Of a stretch of DNA of 64,000 nt, positions 11,646 to 20,780 are shown piece after piece (position 1 is the first letter of the stretch; the number at the start of each line of letters is the position of its first letter). The notes beneath the pieces are model-generated. The model had not been told where the DNA came from. It did no database searches and was given only the letters and a program-made list of their open reading frames with translations. Position numbers and translations under genes: made by a program. Location of the stretch: contig DDGC01000029.1 in assembly GCA_002337455.1 (NCBI GenBank), forward strand, positions 1 to 64,000, given 5' to 3'. Source of the stretch: Rhizobiales bacterium UBA1912 (GTDB taxonomy: Bacteria > Pseudomonadota > Alphaproteobacteria > Rhizobiales > Devosiaceae).

Positions 11646-11666
11646 TGTCAAGATATATCTTAGACA
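11646..11666. promoter_or_regulatory. palindromic operator candidate upstream of ABC gene
   Basis: A perfect 12-bp palindrome AAGATATATCTT (11650-11661) is flanked by TGTC on the left and, after one extra A, GACA on the right. It lies 31-51 bp before the start codon at 11615, where a promoter would be. AT-rich palindromes of this kind are typical of PadR- or MarR-type repressors, but no such regulator is encoded next to it. Confidence 0.5.
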
Positions 11667-11702
11667 CAATCCCTGCCGCCGCCAGCCTTCCCGTGTTCTG
11701 CA

Positions 11703-13568
11703 CTATTGCGCGGCGACCTCCTCGGCATCCGCGTCGATGAAACCGCCCGATTGGCGCGCCCAGAGGCGGGCATAAGTGCCCCCTGTTTCCACAAGCTCGG
11801 CATGGGTGCCTTGTTCCACGACCCTGCCCTCTTCGAGGATGATAAGCCGATCCATGGCAGCGATGGTCGAAAGCCGGTGCGCAATGGCGATGACCGTCTT
11901 GCCTTCCATGAGCATATCGAGCTGGCTCTGGATTGCCGCCTCAACTTCGGAATCAAGAGCCGACGTAGCTTCATCGAGCACCAGGATCGGCGCATCCTTG
12001 AGCAGAACGCGCGCAATGGCGATGCGTTGGCGCTGGCCGCCCGAAAGCTTGACGCCGCGCTCGCCCACATGAGCGTCGTATCCCTTGCGGCCCTTGGCAT
12101 CGACCAGCGTCAGGATGAAATCATGCGCCTCGGCCTGCCGTGCGGCGGCGATCATGTCCTCGTCGGTGGCATCGGGGCGGCCATACTTGATGTTATCGGC
12201 CACCGAGCGGTGCAGGAGCGATGTGTCCTGGGTCACAACGCCGATATTGGCGCGCAACGAATCTTGGGCCACCGACGCAACGTCCGTTCCGTCGATGAAC
12301 ACGTGCCCGCTCTGGCGGTCGTAAAAGCGCAGCAACAGATTGACGATTGTCGATTTGCCCGCACCCGAGCGCCCGACAAGCCCAATCTTTTCGCCGGCAC
12401 GGATGTGCAGGTTAAGACCCTCGATCACCTTGGATGTGCCTTCGTCGCCCTTCTTGCCATAGTTGAAGGCCACGTCCCTGAAAACGATATCGCCCTTCAC
12501 GCGTTCCAGTCTGGGCGCATCGGGTTCGTCGGCAACGATGGCGGGCAGCGAGAGCGAATTGATGCCGTCGCGCACTGTGCCGATGTTTTCGAACAGTGCC
12601 GACATTTCCCACATGATCCATTGGCTCATGCCCTGGAACCGCAAAACGATGGCGGCAGCCGCCGCAACGGCGCCAGCGCTGACCAAATCGTCGAGCCACA
12701 GCCAGATGCCGACAAAGCCCACGGCAAACAGCAGCAACCCATTGAGAATGGTGATGGCCTGATTGAGGATCGTCACATAGCGCATCTGGCCGTGGACGGT
12801 CTGGAGAAACTCGTCCATCGCCTGCTTGGCGTAGGTCTCTTCGCGGCTCGAGTGCGAGAACAGTTTCACCGTCGCAATGTTGGTGTAGCTGTCGACGATC
12901 CGACCCGTCATCATCGAACGCGCATCGGCCTGAAGCTCGGAAATCTTGCCGAGCTTGGGCACGTAATGGCGCAGCAAAAGGACGTAGGCGACAACCCAGG
13001 CAATGAAGGGCAGCGCCAGCCAGATATTGTTCATGGCCGCCAAAACGACGGCGCCGATGAAATACACGATGACGTAGTTGAGGACGTCGAGCAGTTTCAT
13101 CACCGTTTCGCGGACGGCCAGCGCCGTCTGCATCACTTTCGTGGCGATGCGACCGGCAAATTCGTCCTGAAAATAGCTCATCGACTGACGGATGAGGTAG
13201 CGGTGCGCCATCCAACGGATACGCTGGGGGAAATTGCCCAGCAGCGTCTGGTGGATAATCAGGTTCGAGATCAACACCAACGTCGGCACGACCAGCAGCA
13301 CGAACAGGCTCATCCAGAACAGCATCGGGCCCTCATCGGCCAGGAAGGTCTCCTTGTCGGCCTCCGCAAGCCAGTCGATGACGTTGCCCAAAAACCCGAA
13401 CAGGGCAATTTCAGCCAGCGCGACCAGCGTCGAGAGCACCGCCATGGCAATCAGCGGTAGCTTTACGCCGTCCATATAGTGCAGGCAGAAGGCCAGCAGC
13501 GTCCTCGGCGGTTGCGAGGGTGCCTGGGGCGGATAGGGATTGAGCAGTTTTTCGAACCAGCGGAACAT
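11703..13568 (-). CDS. ABC transporter, fused permease and ATPase (MsbA/MdlB type), half-transporter 2
   Basis: This protein of about 621 residues repeats the plan of its downstream neighbour: an exporter membrane domain (about 40-325) followed by an ATPase domain with GRSGAGKST (Walker A, about 398), LSGGQRQR (about 509) and LVLDEAT. The membrane halves of the two proteins are clearly diverged while the ATPase halves are very alike, so a heterodimer is plausible. I start it at 13568 (MFRWFEKLLNPYPP), because the 17 residues before it in the longer reading are not family-like. No strong ribosome site marks that ATG, so confidence in the exact start is moderate. It is probably the first gene of the two-gene unit. 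Confidence 0.9.
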   Translation of the reverse strand: MFRWFEKLLNPYPPQAPSQPPRTLLAFCLHYMDGVKLPLIAMAVLSTLVALAEIALFGFLGNVIDWLAEADKETFLADEGPMLFWMSLFVLLVVPTLVLISNLIIHQTLLGNFPQRIRWMAHRYLIRQSMSYFQDEFAGRIATKVMQTALAVRETVMKLLDVLNYVIVYFIGAVVLAAMNNIWLALPFIAWVVAYVLLLRHYVPKLGKISELQADARSMMTGRIVDSYTNIATVKLFSHSSREETYAKQAMDEFLQTVHGQMRYVTILNQAITILNGLLLFAVGFVGIWLWLDDLVSAGAVAAAAAIVLRFQGMSQWIMWEMSALFENIGTVRDGINSLSLPAIVADEPDAPRLERVKGDIVFRDVAFNYGKKGDEGTSKVIEGLNLHIRAGEKIGLVGRSGAGKSTIVNLLLRFYDRQSGHVFIDGTDVASVAQDSLRANIGVVTQDTSLLHRSVADNIKYGRPDATDEDMIAAARQAEAHDFILTLVDAKGRKGYDAHVGERGVKLSGGQRQRIAIARVLLKDAPILVLDEATSALDSEVEAAIQSQLDMLMEGKTVIAIAHRLSTIAAMDRLIILEEGRVVEQGTHAELVETGGTYARLWARQSGGFIDADAEEVAAQ

Positions 13569-14004
13569 CGGACAACCAATAGGGAAGAGAACCCGGCATC
13601 GCCGCTCGCACCTTCCCACATGCGCGAACGGAAACGGAGGATATTAATTTAGCAAGCAAACACTTGATAAATTCAATTCGGAAATTCGTCAAGCACTAGC
13701 TCTGCCGCAAGGACGTTTCCGCCTCCGCGAATCCGACACCGAAAAGAGTCCGTCGGGCAGCCCGGCAGAATAGCAGTCTTGGGGACGAGTCGCATGTCCC
13801 TTCGATGACATTTGGCCGGCGCACGGCAACCCTTAACAAAGTGGAAATATTTTTCTCAGGCCTAAGTGACTCTGCCGACTCGACAATTTTCGCCGGCGCA
13901 AATACCGGCAAAAAATGCCTATGGACAAGAGTCATTCAACCGATTCAAAGTCTTAGCATCAAGGAAATTGGTTGGGGCAGCCGCTGGAACGCGGTTGATC
14001 GGGC
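13569..14004. other. intergenic region between divergent ABC and histidine kinase genes
   Basis: I see no credible gene in these 436 bp. The part nearest the ABC gene is AT-rich (about 13639-13690), which suits a promoter reading leftwards. The part around 13838-13860 is also AT-rich and suits a promoter reading rightwards towards the kinase. The short open frames here have no family features or ribosome sites. Confidence 0.5.
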
Positions 14005-15711
14005 ATGGGTTCGGCGGAGACATCCGGCGTCAGCGATAAGGGATTCGGGGGCGGCGCCAGCAGCCTTTTCCAGCGCATCCTTTCGGCCAGCAACCTGCCC
14101 GCCCCTGTCCTGCTCACTCTTGTCGCCACCGTGGTTTCGGCCGGCTTTTTCGTCGGCAACGACATCGTCCGGTCCCAGGCCGAGCTTGAGGACCGCGTTC
14201 AACTGGTCGCCGCCCTTGCTGCAGCGCAGATCGAACCCGGATCACTGTCTGCCTCGCTCTCTGCGACGCCCGCAATTCCACCCGCGCTTTCCGACAGCAC
14301 ACACGTTGCAGTTCTCACGGAAGCCGGCGATGTGCTGTTCAGCTCAGCGCCTGAAATCGCCAGGATCGACGCAGCGTTTTCGTTGCCTGCCGATCAATAC
14401 ATTCAGGCGACTGCATCGCTGGCCGACAACGCCGGTGACGTGACGGTGTTTGTCCCAAGGCTGTCCATCCTCGAAAACATCGCCTGGCGCCATGGATGGA
14501 TCCTTGCGGCCTTGCTGTTCGGCGCCGCCCTGATCGGCCATTCGGCCCGCAAGGCGTCCCGGCGCGGCACATCGCTGCTCCCGGCCATCGAGGCTGTACC
14601 GTACGGGCTGGCGCATTGGTCGGAAGACGGGCTCCTGGTGTGCACCAACCCCGCCTTCGCACGCCTGTTGCGGCTCGACCGGACAACAACGGCCCCGGGC
14701 ATCCCCTATTCTCTGATCAGTGAAACGATTGCGGGCGAGATTTCCGCCCGGCCGGTGCTCGACACCGAGCGCCAGCGTGTCGTCGAGGTGACGCGCGACG
14801 ACGGCTCGGTGATCATGCTGGACGAACGCCCCTGCCCCTCGGGCGGGTTCGTGACCATCGTAACCGACATCACCGAACGCAAGGCGGCTGATCGCCTTCT
14901 GGGTTCGATCCGGGAAGAGCAGCGCCTTCTGGCCCGGCGCTATCATGAGGAAAAGATCAGGGCCGAGGCCTCGAGCCGAGCCAAGACCAGCTTTCTGGCC
15001 CACCTCTCTCACGAAATTCGCACGCCGCTTAATCACATTATCGGCTTTGCCGACATGATTGCGCTCGAAACCTTCGGACCGCTGGGTGACGCGAAATACA
15101 ATTCCTACGTCGCCGACATCAAATGCGCCGGTGAAAAGCTACTCGACTCCTTTGCGGAAATCCTAGAATTTGCCGAACTCGAAGGTGGCCGCAAGACGCT
15201 GAAAAAAGAAACCGTCGCCATCGACGACCTGCTTTCAGGCTGTTCGATCCGCTTTGCGGGTCGCGCCGCCAAGGCAGGGGTCCGGCTCGACGTCGCGCGG
15301 CGCACCCGGGGGTGGCTTTCAGCCGACCGGCACTATCTCGACCGCATGCTGGCCAACCTCGTTGAAAACGCCCTGCGATTCACGCCCGCGGGCGGCATGA
15401 TCCGGGTCGCCGCCTGGCCGGCGGACAATGGCGTCGTGCTGGAGGTCACCGACACGGGTATCGGGATGAGCGAAGAGCAGATGGGCAAACTCTCCCAACC
15501 TTTCGTCCTCCCTGACGCCGCCTTCGCGCGCGACCATAACGGCATCGGGCTTGGCATCGCCATGGCCCGCGCCGTGGCCGAGCAGAGCGGCGGGCGGCTG
15601 GCTATCGACTCGCTTGAGGGGATCGGGACCACCGTGGCAATTTCCCTGCCCATGGCGTCAGCAACTGAAGATCAGTTGCCGACCCCGATTGCCGCTGCGA
15701 AAGCGGCTTAG
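14005..15711 (+). CDS. PAS domain sensor histidine kinase
   Basis: The 568-residue membrane kinase has a first helix at about 33-52, a periplasmic part to about 160, a second helix at about 164-180, a PAS domain (about 190-290, starting AIEAVPYGLAHWSEDG), then HisKA and HATPase domains. The phospho-acceptor is H336 in HLSHEIRTPLN. The ATP-binding N box lies near NLVENALRF, with G1 and G2 as DTGIGMSEEQ and GIGLGIAMA. The helix after the histidine (FGPLG...KYNSYVADI) resembles the PdhS/DivJ/PleC kinase group of alphaproteobacteria. No response regulator gene is adjacent, so it is an orphan kinase. Its TAG stop is formed by the start of a repeat element at 15708-15742. Confidence 0.9.
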   Translation: MGSAETSGVSDKGFGGGASSLFQRILSASNLPAPVLLTLVATVVSAGFFVGNDIVRSQAELEDRVQLVAALAAAQIEPGSLSASLSATPAIPPALSDSTHVAVLTEAGDVLFSSAPEIARIDAAFSLPADQYIQATASLADNAGDVTVFVPRLSILENIAWRHGWILAALLFGAALIGHSARKASRRGTSLLPAIEAVPYGLAHWSEDGLLVCTNPAFARLLRLDRTTTAPGIPYSLISETIAGEISARPVLDTERQRVVEVTRDDGSVIMLDERPCPSGGFVTIVTDITERKAADRLLGSIREEQRLLARRYHEEKIRAEASSRAKTSFLAHLSHEIRTPLNHIIGFADMIALETFGPLGDAKYNSYVADIKCAGEKLLDSFAEILEFAELEGGRKTLKKETVAIDDLLSGCSIRFAGRAAKAGVRLDVARRTRGWLSADRHYLDRMLANLVENALRFTPAGGMIRVAAWPADNGVVLEVTDTGIGMSEEQMGKLSQPFVLPDAAFARDHNGIGLGIAMARAVAEQSGGRLAIDSLEGIGTTVAISLPMASATEDQLPTPIAAAKAA

Positions 15712-15742
15712 AGTGTTTCCAGGACAAGCGGAAATGCTCTAG
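15708..15742. repeat. short RIME-like palindromic element supplying two stop codons
   Basis: The 35-bp element begins CTTAGAGTGTTTCCAGGA and ends GAAATGCTCTAG. Both ends match the longer copy at 30406-30513 (TAGAGTGCTTCCAGGATAAG and GAAATGCTCTAG). The left TAG is the stop of the kinase gene on the plus strand and the right CTA is the stop of glnE on the minus strand. Confidence 0.75.
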
Positions 15743-18633
15743 CCCCGCATCCTCTCGTAAAATTCCACTGCCGCCTCACTGACTTCGGCGCGCATCGCAC
15801 CGATATCGGCTTCAAGCCTCGAAAAGTCCGGGTAGTTAGCGCGGCGGGCCACCAATTCGCGGAAGGCCGGCGTCCAGCCCTCGTCCTTAAGCGGATCGAC
15901 AAGGCAGGCACTCATCAATTGCAGGATCGCCGTGTACGTCGCGTGGATTTCAGCGAGGCGCTCGCCTTGCGGCAGTATGGCCGTTTCGGCCAGCCGCAGC
16001 AGCACTTTGGCAGGCGGCGCCTGCGGCACTTCAAGCTTTGCCCCTTCGAGCAACTGCGCCGTCTGGGCGATAAATTCGAGATCGACCAGCCCGCCATCAT
16101 GCAGTTTGAGGTCGAACGGGTGGCGCGGCGGGCGCTCCTTTGCCATCAGGGCGCGCATGTCGAGCACGTCGCCGACGATCTTCGCCCGGTCGCGCGGCAG
16201 AGCCAATATCCGGTCGATCTCGTCATCAACCGCTTCGGCCAGACCCGGGTCGCTGATCGCCACCCGCGCGCGGGTCAGCGCCAGATGCTCCCAGGTCCAG
16301 GCCTCATCGGCCTGATAGGTGCGGAAGCGCTTCAGGCTTGTCGCCAGCGGGCCGGAGTTGCCCGACGGGCGCAGCCGCATGTCGGCCTCGTAGAGCACGC
16401 CCTCTGCGGTCGGCGCCGAAATGGCGGCAACCAGCCTTTGGGTGAGGCGGGTGAAATAGGTGGCAACATCCAGCTCTCGCTCGCCATCAGAGCCAGTCGT
16501 GCCCTCGGGCACATCGTAGAGCATTATGAAATCGAGGTCGGAGGTCAGCGTCATCTCGCGGCTGGCCATCTTGCCGAAACCGAGCAATCCCACCCGCGCA
16601 CCGGGGATCGTGCCGTGCCGCTGCGCAAAATTTTCACGCACAGCGGCGAACAGGCGAGCCAGCAGCGTTTCGGCCAACGCCGTAAACTGGCGCCCTGCCT
16701 GTTGGGCCGAAAGCGCCCCGCCCACGAGACCGGCGGCAATGAGGAATTTCTGTTCCTGGCCGATGATGCGGGCCCGGTCGATCAGATCTTCGAAACTGCG
16801 CGCCTCGGCAAGAAAGGCGTCGACGCTGGCGACCAGCGTTTCCGAGGTCGCGACATCGCCCGCAAAGGACGGATCGATCAACCCGTCCACCACATGGGCG
16901 CGATGGATCACGGCTTCGGCCAGCCGCGGGGCCGAGGACATGAAATCGAGCAGCAACTGGCGCAACTGGGCATGATTGCGCAGCAGCGCAAACATCTGAA
17001 CGCCGGCCGGCAGGCGGGTCAAAAAGTCGTTGAACCGCGTAAAGGCGATATCGGGATTGCCGCTGTCGGCAAACGTCTTGAGCAGGCCGGGGATCAGTTC
17101 GGTCAGATGCTCGCGCGCCTTAGAAGCGCGGGTCGCGGCATAGCCGCCATAATGCCATTTGCGGATTGTAGCGGAGACCGATGCAGGATCGGAAAACCCC
17201 AGATTTGTAAGGGTTTCCAGCGTATCGGGGTCATCGTCCGAGCCGGTGAAGACCAGATTGCCCAAATCCCCTGAAAGGCTTTCACCCTCGGAAAACAGTT
17301 CGGCGTAATAATCGGACACCCGCGCCAATGCGGCGCGATAGTCGGCTTCGAACGTCTCGCGGTTCTCGCAGCCCATGAGCAGCGCGATCTCGGCTACGCC
17401 CTCTTCGGTTTCGGGCATCACATGGGTTTGCTCGTCGCGCAGCATCTGGAGGCGGTTTTCGACCGCCCGCAGGAACCAATAAGTTTCCTCCAGATCAGTT
17501 GCGGCCTCGGCGCTGATCCATTTGCCTTCGACCAGCGCCGCCAGCGCCTTGACTGTAGGCCGCACCCGAAGATGGGGGTCGCGCCCCCCGGCAATCAATT
17601 GCTGGGTCTGGACGAAAAACTCGATCTCGCGGATGCCGCCGCGCCCCAGCTTGACGTTGTGGCCGAGCACGCGCTGTTCCCCGACCTTGCGGTGAATGTT
17701 GATCTGGCGTTTCATCGCCTGAATGTCGGCGATCATCGCGAAGTCGAGATGCTTGCGCCAGATGAAGGGTGCGAGTTCCTTGAGGAACTGATTGCCCACC
17801 CCGATATCGCCGGCACATGGCCGCGCCTTGATCCAGGCCGCCCGCTCCCAGTTCTGGCCGCGCGATTCATAATAGCTCAGCGCCGCATCGAACGAGATGG
17901 CCACCGGGGTTGATCCCGGATCAGGGCGTAGCCGCACGTCGGTGCGGAACACATACCCATCGGCGGTGCGGTCCTGCATGATCGAGACCAGCCGACGGAT
18001 GATCCGGACGTAGAATTTGTTGTGGTCAGCATCCCCAGGCAACACGGCCACCATGGGGTCGTAGAACGCCACGATGTCAATGTCGGAGGAATAATTGAGT
18101 TCCTGTCCGCCATGCTTGCCGAGCGCAAAGATCGCCAGCCCGGAATTGGCGGCACGGGCCTGTTCGGCTGGCTGGGCCAGCTTGCCCTCGCGGCCAGCCT
18201 CGGCCATCAGGAAGTCGAGCGCCGCTTCGAGCGCCGCGTCGGCGATATCGGACATGCAGCGGGTGGTATCCCGCGACGTCCATACCCCACCGATCTCGGC
18301 AACCGCCGACAGCAGCGCGCCGCGCGCCTTGCCGACCCGCAAACGCCGGGCCAATTCGGCCTCGTCGTCGCACGCCCCGGCGTCCCGCATATCGTCGATC
18401 AGTGCCGAAAAGGCCGTCTCAGGCTCAGTCTGCAGCGCCCCGGCAAACCATTGGGCATGCCGGACAGCAAGGTCCTGCAGATACGGCGCCGTGGCAAAGA
18501 TCGGGCCCAAGGTGCCCACGGCGCCATCGAACGCGGCGCGCTCGTTGTCGGCCAGAACATCGGTCAAGTCTTGGGGCAGGGCCGCATCTGATCTAGCGCC
18601 CAACGCGCGCAGGGCCGGTCCCAGCGCACTCAT
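15739..18633 (-). CDS. glnE: bifunctional glutamine synthetase adenylyltransferase/adenylyl-removing enzyme
   Basis: The 964-residue protein adds AMP to glutamine synthetase when nitrogen is plentiful and removes it when nitrogen is scarce, under control of PII protein. Two nucleotidyltransferase domains are visible. The N-terminal one has ALGKHGGQELNYSSDIDIV, with catalytic D184 and D186. The C-terminal one has GFGKMASREMTLTSDLDFI at about 683-701. Each is followed by a helical GlnD_UR_UTase-like region. Length is normal for the family. It follows the sensor kinase by 12 bp on the same strand, a gene order with degP and a two-component pair that is common in Hyphomicrobiales. Its stop lies inside a short repeat element. 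Confidence 0.97.
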   Translation of the reverse strand: MSALGPALRALGARSDAALPQDLTDVLADNERAAFDGAVGTLGPIFATAPYLQDLAVRHAQWFAGALQTEPETAFSALIDDMRDAGACDDEAELARRLRVGKARGALLSAVAEIGGVWTSRDTTRCMSDIADAALEAALDFLMAEAGREGKLAQPAEQARAANSGLAIFALGKHGGQELNYSSDIDIVAFYDPMVAVLPGDADHNKFYVRIIRRLVSIMQDRTADGYVFRTDVRLRPDPGSTPVAISFDAALSYYESRGQNWERAAWIKARPCAGDIGVGNQFLKELAPFIWRKHLDFAMIADIQAMKRQINIHRKVGEQRVLGHNVKLGRGGIREIEFFVQTQQLIAGGRDPHLRVRPTVKALAALVEGKWISAEAATDLEETYWFLRAVENRLQMLRDEQTHVMPETEEGVAEIALLMGCENRETFEADYRAALARVSDYYAELFSEGESLSGDLGNLVFTGSDDDPDTLETLTNLGFSDPASVSATIRKWHYGGYAATRASKAREHLTELIPGLLKTFADSGNPDIAFTRFNDFLTRLPAGVQMFALLRNHAQLRQLLLDFMSSAPRLAEAVIHRAHVVDGLIDPSFAGDVATSETLVASVDAFLAEARSFEDLIDRARIIGQEQKFLIAAGLVGGALSAQQAGRQFTALAETLLARLFAAVRENFAQRHGTIPGARVGLLGFGKMASREMTLTSDLDFIMLYDVPEGTTGSDGERELDVATYFTRLTQRLVAAISAPTAEGVLYEADMRLRPSGNSGPLATSLKRFRTYQADEAWTWEHLALTRARVAISDPGLAEAVDDEIDRILALPRDRAKIVGDVLDMRALMAKERPPRHPFDLKLHDGGLVDLEFIAQTAQLLEGAKLEVPQAPPAKVLLRLAETAILPQGERLAEIHATYTAILQLMSACLVDPLKDEGWTPAFRELVARRANYPDFSRLEADIGAMRAEVSEAAVEFYERMRG

Positions 18634-18645
18634 GACAATACCGCC

Positions 18646-20061
18646 CTATGGCGCGGGAAAGGTGATGATGGCCCTTGCGCCGGGCGCGTTGTCCTCGAAG
18701 CGGATATCGCCCCTGTGCAGGCGCACGACAGCCGAAACCAGCGCGAGGCCCAGCCCGGCTCCTGGCTCGGTGCGGCTGGCTTCGAGCCGCGCGAAGCGCT
18801 CGAAAACGCGCGAGCGGTCCGCCTCGGGAATGCCGGGTCCTTTGTCAGCGACTTCAATGACGATCCTCCCCGCTTCCCGCCGTGCAGCAAGACTTATGCT
18901 ACCGCCTTCGGTGTTCTGGCCGTATTTTATGGCGTTTTCGACAAGATTTACAAGGGCTTGACCGATGAGTTCGCGGTTTGCATCGAGTTCGATTCCTGGC
19001 TCGATCGCGGCGTCCAGTGCCATGCCGGCATCTTCGGCGACCGGGGTGTAGAGTTCGGCCACGTCGGCGACCACTTCGCTCAGATCGATATTGGAGAATG
19101 CCCCGGTCGAGGTACCCGCTTCGGCCCGGGCAATAAGCAGCAGGGCGTTGAAGGTGCGAATGAGCTGGTCGGATTCGGCGATGGTGGTTTCGAGCGCCAC
19201 GCGCCGCGCCTCGGGATCTGGATTGCGCAGCGCCGCCTCGGCCTTGTTGCGCAGGCGAGTGAGCGGGGTCTTGAGGTCATGGGCGACATTGTCGGTGACT
19301 TCCTTGAGCCCCACCATCAGCCGCTCGATGCGTTCGAGCATGGCGTTGAGGCTGGTGGCAACCGCGTCGAATTCATCATTACGGCCCGTCACCGGAACGC
19401 GCTCGGACAGATTGCCCGACATGATCTTGTTGGATGTGCCGGTAATGGCGTCGATTCGCCGAAGCACGTAGCGCGCAGTCAGGCCCCCGGCCAGAACCGA
19501 AAGCACGATAATGCCGATGACGCCGCCGAAGAACGTGCGCAGGATAATGGCGTTGAACCCGCGCCGCTCGCCAACGTCCCGGCCGATGACCAACCGCAAT
19601 CCGTTGGGCAGCTCGAGCGATTCCACCATGGCCGTCCCGCTGGTCGGCACAGCGTCTTCGGGCCCGCCAAAGATCTCGCGGCCGCGTTCATAGTTGAGTT
19701 CGTAACGTCCCGGCTCGGTCAGGACGACCGCTGGAAAATCGGTCACGTTGCCGGCGATCATCACACCTGTCGGGTCGCCGAGATAATAGATGCCCGGCCC
19801 CGGACGGTCGGCCAGCTTCTGAACGGCAAAAGCCACAGCGCGCACGCCCGACTGGCTGGAGAGAAGCCGTATCTGGACAATTTCGCGTTGGACGTCGCGC
19901 AATTGCTCGCGCTGGATCTGGATCGCGCTTTGATAGGCAATGAGCCCCAAAAGCACGATGGCAAAGCCCACGAAGATCGCGATGAACATCGCCGTGAGCC
20001 GGACCGTGGTGGTCCGCCACAGAGAGCGCAACCGGAAGGGCCTCGGCGCCGCGTCAGTCAC
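18646..20061 (-). CDS. two-component sensor histidine kinase with HAMP domain
   Basis: The 471-residue kinase has a transmembrane helix at about 22-42, a periplasmic sensor of about 125 residues, a second helix at about 178-200, a HAMP domain, and HisKA and HATPase domains. The acceptor histidine is about H261 in NVAHDLKTPLTRL. Nucleotide-binding boxes are NLVENAIKYG, DKGPGIPEADR and GAGLGLALV. Translation begins at a GTG that overlaps the end of the response regulator gene by 8 bp, so the two are translationally coupled. The signal is unknown, but the neighbour DegP suggests envelope stress. Confidence 0.93.
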   Translation of the reverse strand: MTDAAPRPFRLRSLWRTTTVRLTAMFIAIFVGFAIVLLGLIAYQSAIQIQREQLRDVQREIVQIRLLSSQSGVRAVAFAVQKLADRPGPGIYYLGDPTGVMIAGNVTDFPAVVLTEPGRYELNYERGREIFGGPEDAVPTSGTAMVESLELPNGLRLVIGRDVGERRGFNAIILRTFFGGVIGIIVLSVLAGGLTARYVLRRIDAITGTSNKIMSGNLSERVPVTGRNDEFDAVATSLNAMLERIERLMVGLKEVTDNVAHDLKTPLTRLRNKAEAALRNPDPEARRVALETTIAESDQLIRTFNALLLIARAEAGTSTGAFSNIDLSEVVADVAELYTPVAEDAGMALDAAIEPGIELDANRELIGQALVNLVENAIKYGQNTEGGSISLAARREAGRIVIEVADKGPGIPEADRSRVFERFARLEASRTEPGAGLGLALVSAVVRLHRGDIRFEDNAPGARAIITFPAP

Positions 20062-20725
20062 GGATCATATATCCCGCGCCGCGCACGGTCTGCAGCAGTT
20101 GGCGCTGATGACCCTTGTCAACCTTGCCACGCAGGCGCGACATGTGCACGTCGATGACGTTGGTCTGGGGGTCGAAGTGATAGTCCCAGACGTTTTCGAG
20201 CAGCATGGTCCGGGTGACGACCCGGCCCGCGTTTTTCATGAGGTATTCGAGCAGGCGGAATTCGCGCGGCTGAAGAACTATGGTTTCCGCTGCCCGCTCG
20301 ACCTTGCGCGACAGCCGGTCGAGGGTCAGATCGCCCACCTGGTAGGAGGTTGCCGCCTCGCTCGGGGCAGAGCGGCGCGCCATCACTTCGATGCGGGCCA
20401 GAAGTTCGGAAAAGGCGTAGGGCTTGACCAGATAGTCATCCCCGCCGGCCCGCAATCCCGTAACGCGGTCATCAACCTCGCCGAGCGCTGAAAGGATCAG
20501 GACGGGGGTCTTGTCTTCCTCGGCTCGAAGGGACTCGATGATCGAAAGGCCATCGCGGCGGGGCAGCATGCGGTCGACAATCAGGACGTCGTATTCCATG
20601 CCCGAGGCCATAGCAAAACCGGTCTCGCCATCGCTGGCATGATGGGTGACATGGCCGCATTCATCGAGGGCCTGAATGAGATAGGACGCCGCTTCGCGGT
20701 CGTCTTCGATAAGCAATATCTTCAC
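20054..20725 (-). CDS. OmpR-family response regulator
   Basis: The 223-residue protein has a receiver domain with the acidic pair E8/D9, phospho-acceptor D51 in VLIVDRMLP and the conserved lysine in YLVKPYAFSE, then a winged-helix DNA-binding domain with FRLLEYLMKNAGRVVTR. It starts at a GTG and ends inside the GTG start of its partner kinase. It would be activated by that kinase and bind promoter DNA; the targets are not visible here. It lies downstream of degP on the same strand, with a hairpin terminator between them, so degP transcripts may partly end before reaching it. Confidence 0.93.
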   Translation of the reverse strand: MKILLIEDDREAASYLIQALDECGHVTHHASDGETGFAMASGMEYDVLIVDRMLPRRDGLSIIESLRAEEDKTPVLILSALGEVDDRVTGLRAGGDDYLVKPYAFSELLARIEVMARRSAPSEAATSYQVGDLTLDRLSRKVERAAETIVLQPREFRLLEYLMKNAGRVVTRTMLLENVWDYHFDPQTNVIDVHMSRLRGKVDKGHQRQLLQTVRGAGYMIRD

Positions 20726-20740
20726 TGCACGCCCCCGGAA

Positions 20741-20772
20741 ATAAAAGGGACCGGCCCCGAAAGGCCGATCCC
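20741..20772 (-). terminator. intrinsic terminator after degP
   Basis: Read on the minus strand, the arms GGGATCGGCC and GGCCGGTCCC pair with one mismatch around a 6-base loop and are followed by TTTTAT. It sits between the degP stop and the response regulator start. Confidence 0.7.
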
Positions 20773-20780
20773 AAAGGTTG

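Noticed and set aside
11706..13460. Open frame of 584 codons opposite the second ABC gene
   Set aside because: It is the shadow of the conserved ABC coding sequence and gives a His/Arg/Asp-rich product without a recognisable domain.
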